The notes: a model not told the origin generated them from the sequence alone. A stretch of DNA of 64,000 nucleotides from Pseudonocardia thermophila (GCF_900142365.1 NZ_FRAP01000004.1:266350-330349); one strand, 5' to 3'. Shown: positions 49,012-57,866, counted from the first letter of the stretch. Translations and numbers: made by a program.

Positions 49012-50460
49012 ATGTCACGGACGCGCGTGGTCGTCGTCGGGGCCGGGTTCGGCGGCGTGGCTGCGACGATCGAGCTGGCCCGGCACGGCCTGACCGACGT
49101 GAACGTACTGGAGGCCGCACCGGAGATCGGCGGGACGTGGCTCTACAACACCTACCCCGGCGCGGCCTGCGACGTGCCCAGCCACCTGTACTCGTTCTCC
49201 TACGCCCAGCGCCGCGACTGGACCCGGCTGTGCTCACCGCAGGCGGAGATCCTCGACTACCTGCGCGGCGTCGCCCGGGACCACGGCGTGCTGGAGAAGG
49301 TCGTGTGCAGCACCCGGGTCAGCTCGTGCGCCTGGGACGACGACACCGCCACGTGGACCGTCACCGCCGAGGACGGGCGCACCTGGGAGGCCGAGGCGCT
49401 GATCGTCGCGACGGGGCAGCTCAACCAGCCGTCGATCCCACGCATCGAGGGCCTCGACGACGTCGCCGGGCACTCCTTCCACTCCGCCCGCTGGGACCAC
49501 GCCCACGACCTCACCGGCCGCCGGGTGGCGGTGATCGGCTCGGGCGCCTCCGCCGCGCAGTTCGTGCCGGAGATCGCGAAGCAGGTCGCGCACCTGACGG
49601 TCTTCCAGCGCACCGCGAACTGGTTCCTGCCCCGCCGCAACCGCCGCTACCCCGGCTGGGTGCGCGCCGCCGTCCGACACGTGCCCGGCCTGCAGGCCTA
49701 CCGGCGGGCGTTCGTGTTCCACTACGCCGAGGCGCTCACCGCGAGCATCCGCCATCCCCGCACGATCGGCCGCGTACTGGCACTGCGCTCGGCGGCGTTC
49801 ATGCGGCTGCAGCTGCGCGACCCCGAGGTGCGCCGTAAGGCCTGGCCGGACTACACGTTCGGCTGCAAGCGGGTCCTGTTCTCCTCCACCTACCTGCCTG
49901 CGCTCCAGCGGCCGAACGTCGAGCTGGTCACCGAGCCGATCGCCCGGTTCGTACCGGACGGCGTGCGGACCGTCGACGGCCGCGTGCACGCCGTCGACAC
50001 CGTCATCTGGGCCACCGGGTTCGCCACCACGCGGTTCATGTTCCCGATGGAGATCCGCGGCAGCGGCGGGATCGAGCTGGAGAAGGTGTGGGCCGACGGC
50101 CCGCACGCCCACCTGGGCATGACCGTGCCGGGCTTCCCGTCGATGTTCCTGATGTACGGGCCGAACACGAACACGTCGGGCGGCTCGATCATCTTCTACC
50201 TGGAGCAGCAGGCCGCGTACGCCCGTCAGGCGCTGCAGGCGATGCGGGCCCGTGGCGCGTCCTCGGTGGTGGTGCGCGAGGACGTCGAGGCCGCGAGCGA
50301 CGCCGCGCTGCAAGCCCGCTTCCCCGGCACGGCGTGGTTGGCCTGCGATTCCTGGTACCGCGACCGCACGGGCCGCGTCGTCACCAACTGGCCCGGCTAC
50401 ATGAGCGAGTACAAGCGTGCGACCGACCGGTTCGACCCGGCCGAGTACGAGTTCGCCTGA
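49012..50460 (+). CDS. Flavin-containing monooxygenase / Baeyer-Villiger-type
   Basis: 482 residues. FAD Rossmann motif VVGAGFGG at the N-terminus, the NADPH Rossmann motif VIGSGASAAQFVPEIA, and between them VAGHSFHSARW, a BVMO fingerprint (F/VxGxxxHxxxW) with Val in place of the first Phe. IGGTWLYNTYPGAACDVPSH is typical. Inserts oxygen into ketones or oxidises heteroatoms; substrate unknown. ATG 49012 is preceded by CACACT ending 7 nt upstream. Divergent from the AraC gene across array D. Confidence 0.9.
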   Translation: MSRTRVVVVGAGFGGVAATIELARHGLTDVNVLEAAPEIGGTWLYNTYPGAACDVPSHLYSFSYAQRRDWTRLCSPQAEILDYLRGVARDHGVLEKVVCSTRVSSCAWDDDTATWTVTAEDGRTWEAEALIVATGQLNQPSIPRIEGLDDVAGHSFHSARWDHAHDLTGRRVAVIGSGASAAQFVPEIAKQVAHLTVFQRTANWFLPRRNRRYPGWVRAAVRHVPGLQAYRRAFVFHYAEALTASIRHPRTIGRVLALRSAAFMRLQLRDPEVRRKAWPDYTFGCKRVLFSSTYLPALQRPNVELVTEPIARFVPDGVRTVDGRVHAVDTVIWATGFATTRFMFPMEIRGSGGIELEKVWADGPHAHLGMTVPGFPSMFLMYGPNTNTSGGSIIFYLEQQAAYARQALQAMRARGASSVVVREDVEAASDAALQARFPGTAWLACDSWYRDRTGRVVTNWPGYMSEYKRATDRFDPAEYEFA

Positions 50461-50481
50461 CGCCGGCCGCGCGCTCGTCCT

Positions 50482-51921
50482 TCACGCGTCCGTGCGCACC
50501 TCCACGCCGTCCTGCGGCCAGCGGGTGTGGTACCAGCCCTCGGCGTCGATGCGCTGGTAGGTGTGCGCGCCGAAGAAGTCGCGCAGCCCCTGGATGAGGT
50601 TGGCCGGGCCGCGCTCGCGCCGGTACGCGTCGTAGTAGGACAGCGAGCTGGCGAACGCCGGGATCGCCACCCCCTGCTCGGTCGCGGTGATGACCACGCG
50701 CCGCCAGGCGTCCTGCGCGTTCGCGACGGCCTCGGTGAAGTACGGGACCATGAGCAGGTTCTCCAGGTCGCCGTGCTCCTCGTAGGCTTCGGTGATCCGG
50801 TTGAGGAACTGCGCGCGGATGATGCAGCCGCCGCGCCAGATCCGGGCCATGGCGCCCAGGTCGAGGTTCCAGCCGTAGTTCTTCGACGCCGCCCGCATCT
50901 GCGCGAAGCCCTGCGCGTACGCGACGACCTTCGACGCGTAGAGGGCCTGGCGGATGTCCTCGACGAGATCGGTGCGGTTCGCGGCCTCGCTCGGGTTCGG
51001 CCCGACGAGCACCTTCGACGCTGCCTTGCGCTCCTCGCGCAGCGACGAGATGCCGCGCGCGAACACCGCCTCGGTGATGCCGGTGAGCGGGACACCGAGG
51101 TTGAGCGCGTCGATCGCGGTCCAGGTGCCGGTGCCCTTCTGACCGGCCTGGTCGACGATGACGTCGACGAGCGGACGGCCGGTCTTCTCGTCGGTCTTGG
51201 CGAGCACCTTCGCGGTGATCTCGATGAGGAACGACTCCAGGTCGCCGGAGTTCCACTCCTCGAAGATCTTCGCGATGGCCGGCGCGTCCAGCCCGGCGAC
51301 GTGGGTGAGCAGGTCGTACGCCTCGGCGATGAGCTGGATGTCGGCGTACTCGATGCCGTTGTGGACCATCTTCACGTAGTGCCCGGCGCCGTCCGGCCCC
51401 ACGTGGACGCAGCACGGGGTGCCGTCGACCTGCGCGGCGATCGACGTGAGGATCTCCTCGACCTCGGCGTACGCGGACGGGTCGCCGCCGGGCATGATGC
51501 TCGGCCCGTTGAGCGCGCCCTCCTCACCGCCGGAGACGCCGACGCCCATGAACCGCAGCCCGCGCTCGGCGCACTCCTGGGTCCGCCGGATCGTGTCCGG
51601 GAAGTGCGAGTTGCCGGCGTCGATGATGATGTCGCCCTCGTCGAGCAGCGGCACCAGCTCCTGGATGACGGCGTCGACGGGCGCGCCCGCCTTCACCATG
51701 ACGATGATGCGGCGCGGCCGTTCGAGCGCCGCGACGAACTCCTCGGTGCTCTCGGCCGCCGTGAAGGTGCCCTCCCCCGAGTACGCCTCCATGAACTCCT
51801 CGGTGCGGGCGGAGGTGCGGTTGTGGACCGCGACGGGGATGCCGCGGCGGGCGATGTTGCGGGCGAGGTTGGCGCCCATGACGGCCAGTCCGGTGACGCC
51901 GATGCGGCTGAGTTCGGTCAC
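50482..51921 (-). CDS. gnd: 6-phosphogluconate dehydrogenase (decarboxylating)
   Basis: 479 residues, long-form dimeric Gnd. Oxidises 6-phosphogluconate to ribulose 5-phosphate with NADP+. GLAVMGANLARNIA (cofactor site; HNRT follows), VGVSGGEEGALNGPSIMPGG, catalytic Lys and Asn in VKMVHNGIEYADIQLIAE, and DQAGQKGTGTWTAIDALNLG. The start is GTG 51921 (MTELSRIGVTG), set by -10 TAGCGT 8 nt upstream; the longer in-frame version begins within the hairpin repeat and would translate promoter DNA. Confidence 0.95.
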   Translation of the reverse strand: MTELSRIGVTGLAVMGANLARNIARRGIPVAVHNRTSARTEEFMEAYSGEGTFTAAESTEEFVAALERPRRIIVMVKAGAPVDAVIQELVPLLDEGDIIIDAGNSHFPDTIRRTQECAERGLRFMGVGVSGGEEGALNGPSIMPGGDPSAYAEVEEILTSIAAQVDGTPCCVHVGPDGAGHYVKMVHNGIEYADIQLIAEAYDLLTHVAGLDAPAIAKIFEEWNSGDLESFLIEITAKVLAKTDEKTGRPLVDVIVDQAGQKGTGTWTAIDALNLGVPLTGITEAVFARGISSLREERKAASKVLVGPNPSEAANRTDLVEDIRQALYASKVVAYAQGFAQMRAASKNYGWNLDLGAMARIWRGGCIIRAQFLNRITEAYEEHGDLENLLMVPYFTEAVANAQDAWRRVVITATEQGVAIPAFASSLSYYDAYRRERGPANLIQGLRDFFGAHTYQRIDAEGWYHTRWPQDGVEVRTDA

Positions 51922-51929
51922 GAGCGGAA

Positions 51930-51935
51930 ACGCTA
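51930..51935 (-). promoter_or_regulatory. -10 TAGCGT, leaderless promoter of gnd
   Basis: TANNNT hexamer ending 8 nt before GTG 51921. Confidence 0.5.
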
Positions 51936-51949
51936 CCCTCGCGCGCCCG

Positions 51950-52016
51950 CGCGTCGAGAACGAAGTTGTGGTGATCCACATGCCTTCTTGATCACCACAA
52001 CTTCGTTCTCGACGCG
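51950..52016. repeat. Perfect 27-bp inverted repeat (hairpin element)
   Basis: Arms 51950-51976 and 51990-52016 are perfect reverse complements, with a 13-nt loop (CACATGCCTTCTT). It is markedly less GC-rich than its surroundings and lies between the divergent gnd and phosphatase promoters, so it is not in a terminator position. A degenerate half occurs at 45511-45536. Confidence 0.75.
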
Positions 52017-52078
52017 CCGGAGAAGGCCCGTGTTCCGCTCTCGGGTACGCGGCCGCAGCCGGATCGTCCCGTTCGTCG

Positions 52079-52084
52079 TAGCGT
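52079..52084 (+). promoter_or_regulatory. -10 TAGCGT, leaderless promoter of the histidine phosphatase gene
   Basis: TANNNT hexamer ending 7 nt before GTG 52092; the same hexamer as for divergent gnd. Confidence 0.5.
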
Positions 52085-52091
52085 CACGCGG

Positions 52092-52853
52092 GTGGACTAC
52101 GAGGTGGTGCTGCTGCGGCACGGCGAGACCCACGGCTACGACGACGACCACGGCCTGACCGAGCGCGGCGAGCAGCAGGCCACCGCACGCGGCGCCGAGC
52201 TGGCCGACGAGATCACCCCGGGCACGATCGTGCGGATGCCCCACGCCCGCACCGCCCGGGCGACCGCCACCGCGGTCGCGCTGCGGGCCGCGCTCGTGGC
52301 GAAGCTCGGCCACGAGGACGGCATCGGCCCGCTCTACCCCGAACCCTTCTTCGACAACCTCCGCTACTCGCTGCACGGTGAGACGGTCGACACCACCGGC
52401 GGTGCCGCTCCTGCCCGTTTGGCCCTGCCACCCGGCGAGCTGCCCGAATGGGCGCGCGAGTACGACCGCTTCGACTCCGACTTCCGCGCCGGCGCCGCGG
52501 CCGGGAACCCGATCGAGTACTGGCTGCGCAACCCGACGCTCTACTTCGAGCCGCCGCAGATCGCGGCTCACCGCATGTGGCGGGGCGTCGCGACCGCCGC
52601 CGACGGGCACGACCCGGCCGGCGGTCCCCTGTTGGTCCTCGCTTCGACGCACTCGGCGCCGATGCGCGCGTTCGTGGCGACCACGATCGGCAGCGACCCC
52701 GGCGAGCCGCACAACCTCGAGGACGTACGGGTGCGCGTCCGCCAGGACGGCTCCGCCCGCGTGAGCTTCCGCGAGCACGTCGTCGAGACGTCGATCCCCG
52801 GCCACCTGCCGCCGTGGATCGACCGGACGTGGTTCGAGACCTTCGGTCGTTGA
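52092..52853 (+). CDS. Histidine phosphatase family protein
   Basis: 253 residues, phosphoglycerate-mutase-like. RHG motif VVLLRHGETHGYDDDHGLTE with catalytic His; second His in LVLASTHSAPMRAF. The middle has an unusual insertion (NPIEYWLRNPTLYFEPP). Substrate unknown. Leaderless GTG start. Convergent with the dioxygenase gene, 30 bp apart. Confidence 0.88.
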   Translation: MDYEVVLLRHGETHGYDDDHGLTERGEQQATARGAELADEITPGTIVRMPHARTARATATAVALRAALVAKLGHEDGIGPLYPEPFFDNLRYSLHGETVDTTGGAAPARLALPPGELPEWAREYDRFDSDFRAGAAAGNPIEYWLRNPTLYFEPPQIAAHRMWRGVATAADGHDPAGGPLLVLASTHSAPMRAFVATTIGSDPGEPHNLEDVRVRVRQDGSARVSFREHVVETSIPGHLPPWIDRTWFETFGR

Positions 52854-52883
52854 TCCAGTTCGCCGCGGACGCCAGATCTGACG

Positions 52884-53741
52884 TCAGATGTTCTGGTCCT
52901 GCGGTGCCGGGTCGGTCGCGACCCGCGGTCCGGGCGGCCCGTCCGGCGCGGGCGGCGGCGTGATCCCCAGTGTGTACGCGGTCATCGACAGCGACCCGTA
53001 CTGGTAGCCGTCGACGAGCACGTCGGTGCCCCCACCGGCGGCGGCGCCCAGCCCGGCGAGGTAGGCCAGCGGCAGGAAGTGGTCGTCGGTCGGGACGGCG
53101 GCCGCCCAGTCGGGCGACTCGGCCAGTGCGGGCAGCCGTCCGGGATCGCCGAGGACCAGCTCGCGGGCGGCGTCGTCGAAGCGGCGGGCCCAGTCGAACC
53201 CGTCGTCGGGCAGGTTCGGGTCGATCCCGGCGAGGTTGTGCACGACGTTGCCGCTGCCCAGCACGAACACTCCGCGCTCGCGCAGCGGGGCCAGCTTCGC
53301 GCCGAGCTCCAGGTGGTACTCCAGCGGCTTCATCGCGTTCACCGACAGCTGAACGACGGGCACGTCGGCCGCGGGTAACATGTGCGTGAGCACCGACCAG
53401 GTGCCGTGGTCGATCCCCCAGCTGTCGATGTCGGCGCCCACCCAGGTCGGCTTGACGATCTCGGCGATCTCCGCGGCCAGCTCGGGTGCACCGGGCGCCG
53501 GGTACTGCAGGTCGAACAGCTCCTGCGGGAAGCCGAAGAAGTCGTGGATGGTCCGCGGCCGCGGCATCGCGGTGACGGCCGTGGCGTGGATGTACCAGTG
53601 CGCGGACACGACGAGGATCGCCCGCGGCTTCGGCAGCTCCGCACCCAGCCGCGCCCACGCGGACGTGTAGCGGTTGCGCTCCAGCGCGTTCATCGGGCTG
53701 CCGTGGCCGACGAACGCGGCCGGCATCGGGGTCTCGGCCAT
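52884..53741 (-). CDS. 4,5-DOPA dioxygenase extradiol-like protein (YgiD type)
   Basis: 285-residue class III extradiol dioxygenase homologue. Metal ligands are expected at His13 (FVGHGSPMN), His48 (VVSAHWYIH) and a C-terminal His (PTDDHFLPLAYLAG); DHGTWSVLTHM is also conserved. YgiD-type proteins cleave L-DOPA in vitro; their natural role is unclear. GGAGG precedes ATG 53741. It ends a same-strand run of genes downstream of SCO1664, with a 15-bp gap to it. Confidence 0.9.
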   Translation of the reverse strand: MAETPMPAAFVGHGSPMNALERNRYTSAWARLGAELPKPRAILVVSAHWYIHATAVTAMPRPRTIHDFFGFPQELFDLQYPAPGAPELAAEIAEIVKPTWVGADIDSWGIDHGTWSVLTHMLPAADVPVVQLSVNAMKPLEYHLELGAKLAPLRERGVFVLGSGNVVHNLAGIDPNLPDDGFDWARRFDDAARELVLGDPGRLPALAESPDWAAAVPTDDHFLPLAYLAGLGAAAGGGTDVLVDGYQYGSLSMTAYTLGITPPPAPDGPPGPRVATDPAPQDQNI

Positions 53742-53756
53742 GGGGGACCTCCGGGA

Positions 53757-54551
53757 TCAGAAGGCGGGCCACGGGATCGCCGGACCGTACCCCGACGGCG
53801 GCGGGTACACCCGGGATTCGAGCAGCGCGTCGACGCGGTCGGCGAACGCGCGCGTCTCCCTCCGGGTCACGTGCTGGCCCAGCTCGTCGGCCAGCCCGCC
53901 GTCCAGCCCGGCGCGCAGCTTCTCCAGGCCCTCGATCACTTCAGGCGACAGCTCCTGCCCGACGAACCCCCACAGCACCGTGCGCAGCTTGTCCTCGACG
54001 TGCATGGTCAGGCCGTGGTCGACGCCGTAGACGCGGCCGTCGACCCCGGCGAGCACGTGGCCGCCCTTGCGGTCGGCGTTGTTGACCACGACGTCGAACG
54101 CGGCCAGCCGGCGCAGCTCCGGGATGTCGGCGTGCACCAGCACGGCGGGCCGGCCGCCGTCGTCGCGGGCCCGCAGCACGGCCACCCAGCCGGGCGGCAC
54201 CTCGGTCGGGGCGCACACGTCGACCAGCTCGCGCTCGTCGTCGGTGTCGATCCACAGCTGCACCATGCCGGAGCCGAAGGGTCCGTCGCGCAGCACGGTG
54301 GGCGGCACGACGTGGAAGCCCATGGCCTCCGACACGAGGTAGCTGGCGACCTCGCGGCCGGCCAGCGTGCCGTCGGGGAAGTCCCACAGCGGCCGTTCGC
54401 CGCGCACCGGCTTGTAGACGCACTGGGCGGCCAGGCCGTCGTGCGTGATCGACCCGAACAGCGTGGCGTTGGAGGCATCGACGAGCCGGCCGGTGATCTC
54501 GATGCGACCGTGCTGCAGCAGCGCCGGCACCGCCGGGTCTCGTGGGTCCAC
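53757..54551 (-). CDS. SCO1664-family protein (PI3/4-kinase-like fold)
   Basis: 264 residues. ITGRLVDASNATLFGSI is a glycine-loop-like start, CVYKPVRGERPLWDFP carries the putative ATP-binding Lys, and VVNNADRKGGHVL and VYGVDHGLTMH resemble the catalytic and metal loops of phosphatidylinositol 3/4-kinases. Function unknown; conserved with DUF3090 and the phosphomutase in actinobacteria, commonly near mshC. Start GTG 54551 is 15 bp after the DUF3090 stop. Confidence 0.88.
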   Translation of the reverse strand: MDPRDPAVPALLQHGRIEITGRLVDASNATLFGSITHDGLAAQCVYKPVRGERPLWDFPDGTLAGREVASYLVSEAMGFHVVPPTVLRDGPFGSGMVQLWIDTDDERELVDVCAPTEVPPGWVAVLRARDDGGRPAVLVHADIPELRRLAAFDVVVNNADRKGGHVLAGVDGRVYGVDHGLTMHVEDKLRTVLWGFVGQELSPEVIEGLEKLRAGLDGGLADELGQHVTRRETRAFADRVDALLESRVYPPPSGYGPAIPWPAF

Positions 54552-54566
54552 GGGGCGGTCAGCGGG

Positions 54567-55127
54567 TCATTCGGCAGCCGTCACGCGCTGCCGGTAGCCG
54601 TTGAGCCGCACGCACACGTGCCCCGTGGCGTCGAGCGGTTCGGCGCACAGCGGGCACGGCGGGCGCCCGGCCTGCACGACGCGCTCGGCCCGGTCGGCGA
54701 ACGCACGCGCCTGCATCGGGGTGAGGAACACCCGCAGCGCATCGGGGCCTTCCTCGGTGTCGTCCAGGACGACGGACTCGTCGACCTCCTCGTCGGTGAC
54801 GGCGAGCAGCTCCACCACGATCGACTTGCTCTCCGCGTCCCAGCCCAGGCCCATCGTGCCGACGCGGAACTCCTCCTCCAGCGGCAGGGCGAGCGGGTCG
54901 AGATCGGCCTCGGGGACGTCCTCCTCCACGCCGAACCGGCGCGCGATCTCGGCCAGCAGCGCGCTGATCCGCTCCGCGAGCACCGACACCTGCTGCTTCT
55001 CCAGCAGGACGCTCACGGTGCGCGACCGTTCGGCGGCCTGCAGGTAGAACGAACGCTGGCCGGGCTCGCCGACGGTGCCGGCGACGAAGCGCTCCGGCTG
55101 GCGGAAGACGTGGATGACGCGTGACAT
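54567..55127 (-). CDS. DUF3090-family protein
   Basis: 186 residues. N-terminal HVFRQPERFVAGTVGEPGQR and FYLQAAERSRTVSVLLEKQQ, with a C-terminal zinc-ribbon-like CPLCAEPLDATGHVC (CxxC then C). Unknown function; nearly always linked to the SCO1664 gene and the phosphomutase gene. ATG 55127. Middle of a four-gene same-strand cluster. Confidence 0.92.
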   Translation of the reverse strand: MSRVIHVFRQPERFVAGTVGEPGQRSFYLQAAERSRTVSVLLEKQQVSVLAERISALLAEIARRFGVEEDVPEADLDPLALPLEEEFRVGTMGLGWDAESKSIVVELLAVTDEEVDESVVLDDTEEGPDALRVFLTPMQARAFADRAERVVQAGRPPCPLCAEPLDATGHVCVRLNGYRQRVTAAE

Positions 55128-55213
55128 GGCACCGTCGAGAGTAGTCCGCCGCGGCCGTCGGAGCACGTCCGTGGTGGTCGTTCGCCCGGTGGTGGGTGCG
55201 CCGGTCCGCGCGG

Positions 55214-55918
55214 TCAGGCGTTGGTCGCCCCGCCGACGACGGCGTCGGAGCTCGGCGGCTTGGCGGTGCGGCGGCGCTTGCGCTTGGGCGGCGCGAGCCC
55301 GGACAGGTCCCCGCCGACGTCGTTGATCCGGGAAACGAACGGCCGGGTCTGCGTGTAGTGAACGACGCTGATCGAGCAGGTGTCGACCATGATCCGCTGG
55401 AAGTTGTCGAGGTGGGTGCCGAGCGCGTCGGCCAGCACGGCCTTGATCACGTCGCCGTGGGTGCAGGCGATCCAGATGGCGTGCGGCCCGTGCTCGGCGG
55501 CGATGCGGGCGTCGTGGCGACGCACGGCGGACACCGCGCGGTGCTGCATGGCGGCCAGCCCCTCGCCGCCGGGGAACACAGCGGCCGACGGGTGGGCCTG
55601 CACCACCTTCCACAGCGGGTCCTTGGCCAGTTTCCGCAGCTCACCACCCGTCCAGGAGCCGTAGTCGACCTCGGCGAGCTCGGGTTCGGTGAGCGGCTGC
55701 AGGCCGCGCTCGGCGGCGAGCGGTGCAACGGTCTGCTCGCACCGCAGCATCGGCGAACAGACGATCTCCGCGACCGGGACGCCCTTGAACCGCTCGACGA
55801 TCTTCTCGGCCTGACTGCGCCCCACCTCGTCCAGCTCGACGCCCGGGGTGCGTCCGGCGAGGACCCCGGCGACGTTGGCCGACGAGCGTCCGTGGCGCAG
55901 CAGGATCATCGCGGTCAC
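55214..55918 (-). CDS. MSMEG_4193-family histidine phosphatase (putative phosphomutase)
   Basis: 234 residues. MILLRHGRSSANVAGVLAGR with catalytic His, EIVCSPMLRCEQTVAPL, YGSWTGGELRKL, and second His in IACTHGDVIKAVL. The C-terminus has a basic PPKRKRRRT segment. Actinobacterial family of unknown substrate. Start GTG 55918 is set by -10 TAGGCT 7 nt upstream, so it has its own promoter although UppP ends only 25 bp away. Confidence 0.92.
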   Translation of the reverse strand: MTAMILLRHGRSSANVAGVLAGRTPGVELDEVGRSQAEKIVERFKGVPVAEIVCSPMLRCEQTVAPLAAERGLQPLTEPELAEVDYGSWTGGELRKLAKDPLWKVVQAHPSAAVFPGGEGLAAMQHRAVSAVRRHDARIAAEHGPHAIWIACTHGDVIKAVLADALGTHLDNFQRIMVDTCSISVVHYTQTRPFVSRINDVGGDLSGLAPPKRKRRRTAKPPSSDAVVGGATNA

Positions 55919-55925
55919 GACGTCG

Positions 55926-55931
55926 AGCCTA
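55926..55931 (-). promoter_or_regulatory. -10 TAGGCT, leaderless promoter of the phosphomutase gene
   Basis: TANNNT hexamer ending 7 nt before GTG 55918. Confidence 0.5.
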
Positions 55932-55943
55932 CGTGCGGATCGA

Positions 55944-56768
55944 TCACGTGGCGCTGATCCAGCCGGACACGAGCGCCTGGAACAGGACCACGCCGAGCAC
56001 GATCCGGTACCAGACGAACACGTACACGCTGTGCCGCTTCACGTAGCCGAGCAGCCAGTGGATGACGGCGAAGCCGACGACGAACGCGATGAGCGTGCCG
56101 ACGATCATCTGGGGCACGTCCGGACCGTCCGGGGTGACGCCGATGTCGGGGATCTGGAACAGCCCGGCGGCGACGACGGCGGGGATGGCCAGCAGGAACG
56201 AGTAGCGCACCGCGGCCTCGCGGGTGTAGCCGAGCGCCAGCCCCATCGTGATCGTGCCGCCGGAGCGGGACACGCCCGGCACCAGCGCCATCGCCTGGGC
56301 GAGGCCGAGCAGGATGCCGTCGCGCAGGCTCATGTCGCGCAGCTCCAGCTTCTGCCGGCCGTAGCGCTCGGCCAGGCCGAGCAGGATGCCGAAGACCAGC
56401 AGGGTGGAGGCGACGAGCCAGAGGTTGCGCGCGACCGTCTCGATCTGGTCGCGGAAGACGAAACCGAGCACGGCGATGGGGATGGTGCCGACCACCACCA
56501 GCCAGGCGAGCCGGTAGTCGGCGTGCCGGCGCACCTGTGGGTCGACGTGGCCGCGGAACCAGGTGGCCGCGAGGTGACCGATGTCACGGGCGAAGTAGAT
56601 GAGCACGGCCGCCTCGGTGCCCAGCTGGCTGACCGCGGTGAACGCCGCTCCCGGGTCGTGGCCGAAGAACACCTCCGAGACGATCCGCAGGTGTCCCGAC
56701 GACGAGATCGGGAGGAACTCGGTGAGGCCCTGCACCAGACCGAGCACGACCACTTCCAGCCACGTCAC
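55944..56768 (-). CDS. uppP: Undecaprenyl-diphosphatase
   Basis: 274-residue BacA/UppP membrane phosphatase that recycles undecaprenyl pyrophosphate for wall synthesis; it can confer bacitracin resistance. Motifs [14 protein letters not shown] (Glu and Ser residues) and [15 protein letters not shown] with the catalytic Arg. About eight spans. Start GTG 56768 is set by -10 TACGGT 8 nt upstream. Divergent from the aldo-keto reductase gene. Confidence 0.95.
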   Translation of the reverse strand: MTWLEVVVLGLVQGLTEFLPISSSGHLRIVSEVFFGHDPGAAFTAVSQLGTEAAVLIYFARDIGHLAATWFRGHVDPQVRRHADYRLAWLVVVGTIPIAVLGFVFRDQIETVARNLWLVASTLLVFGILLGLAERYGRQKLELRDMSLRDGILLGLAQAMALVPGVSRSGGTITMGLALGYTREAAVRYSFLLAIPAVVAAGLFQIPDIGVTPDGPDVPQMIVGTLIAFVVGFAVIHWLLGYVKRHSVYVFVWYRIVLGVVLFQALVSGWISAT

Positions 56769-56776
56769 GGCGCGTG

Positions 56777-56782
56777 ACCGTA
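56777..56782 (-). promoter_or_regulatory. -10 TACGGT, leaderless promoter of uppP
   Basis: TANNNT hexamer ending 8 nt before GTG 56768. Confidence 0.5.
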
Positions 56783-56808
56783 CCCGTCCGGGTCACGGGG
56801 GCGGCGCC

Positions 56809-56814
56809 TAGGCT
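56809..56814 (+). promoter_or_regulatory. -10 TAGGCT, leaderless promoter of the aldo-keto reductase gene
   Basis: TANNNT hexamer ending 7 nt before GTG 56822. Confidence 0.5.
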
Positions 56815-56821
56815 CCCGCTG

Positions 56822-57772
56822 GTGCAGCGACGACGGGTCGGGGCCAGCGGGCTGGAGGTCTCCCGCCTGGGCCTGGGAACGATGATGTGGGGTGCCGAGA
56901 CCGACGCCGAGACCGCCGCGGAGGTGCTCGCGGCCTTCGTGGACGCGGGCGGCACGCTCGTCGAGACCGCCGACGCGTACGCGGAGGGCGCCGCTCAGGA
57001 GGTGCTCGGGACGCTGCTGGCGAAGGTGGGCCGCGACCGGCTGGTGATCGCGGCCCGGTGTGCGCTTCCCCACGGCGCGCTGGGCGACGGGCCCGCCCGC
57101 GGGGCGCTGCTGACCGCGCTGGACGCCACGCTCGTCCGGCTGGGCACCGACCACGTCGACCTGTGGCAGCTGCCGGCGTTCGACCCGTCGATCCCGCTGG
57201 ACGAAACGCTCTCGGCGGTGCAGGTGGCCGTCTACCAGGGCAAGGCGCGCTACTGCGGGCTGGTCGGCCCGCAGGGTTGGCAGCTGGCCACGGTGGCCGA
57301 ACGGGCGCGCACGCTCGGCCCGGTCGCGATCCCGGCCTCGGCGCAGGTGGAGTACTCCCTGCTGCACCGGGCGGCGGAGCACGAGCTGCTCCCCGCTGCC
57401 GCCCACCACGGGATCGGCGTGCTGGCCTGGGCGCCGCTGGGCCGCGGCGTGCTCACCGGCAAGTACATCGGCGGCACGCCCGCCGACTCCCGCGCCGCCT
57501 CCCCCACCATGGCCGCCTACGTCGAGGCACGCCGCACCGAGCGCGCTTCGCGCATCGTCGCCGCCGTGATGACGGCCGCCGACGGGCTGGGCACGACCCC
57601 GCTGGCCATCGCGATGGCGTGGGTGCGCGACCGGCCCGGTGTCGCGTCCGCGCTGGTCGGGGCCCGCGACGCCCGCCAGCTGGCGGCGTCGCTGGCCGCC
57701 GAGCCGGTGACGCTGCCGGCGGAGATCCGCGAGGCGCTCGACGACGTGAGCGCTGTTCCGCAACCCGCCTGA
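56822..57772 (+). CDS. Aldo/keto reductase with altered catalytic tetrad
   Basis: 316 residues, TIM-barrel AKR. N-terminal RVGASGLEVSRLGLGTMMWG and the active-site Tyr segment TADAYAEGAAQEVLG are clear, as is the C-terminal cofactor region. However, the strand that normally ends in the catalytic Lys reads VIAARC (Arg), and the usual DLxQxH reads DLWQLPAFD (Pro for His). Asp and Tyr remain. It may be an atypical reductase or an NADP-binding non-enzyme. Start GTG 56822 from the leaderless promoter. Conserved neighbour of uppP in related bacteria. Confidence 0.88.
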   Translation: MQRRRVGASGLEVSRLGLGTMMWGAETDAETAAEVLAAFVDAGGTLVETADAYAEGAAQEVLGTLLAKVGRDRLVIAARCALPHGALGDGPARGALLTALDATLVRLGTDHVDLWQLPAFDPSIPLDETLSAVQVAVYQGKARYCGLVGPQGWQLATVAERARTLGPVAIPASAQVEYSLLHRAAEHELLPAAAHHGIGVLAWAPLGRGVLTGKYIGGTPADSRAASPTMAAYVEARRTERASRIVAAVMTAADGLGTTPLAIAMAWVRDRPGVASALVGARDARQLAASLAAEPVTLPAEIREALDDVSAVPQPA

Positions 57773-57866
57773 GGATGCCTGGCCGCGCCCGCCCGACGGT
57801 CCTATGGTGGGAGCGTCCGCCTGGTTTCCCGGACGGCGCAGGGCACGACGCACGAGGAGGTGGCCG

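Noticed and set aside
51922..51981. N-terminal extension of Gnd (MWITTTSFSTRGRARV)
   Set aside because: It translates the hairpin repeat and the -10 TAGCGT; GTG 51921 is the natural start.
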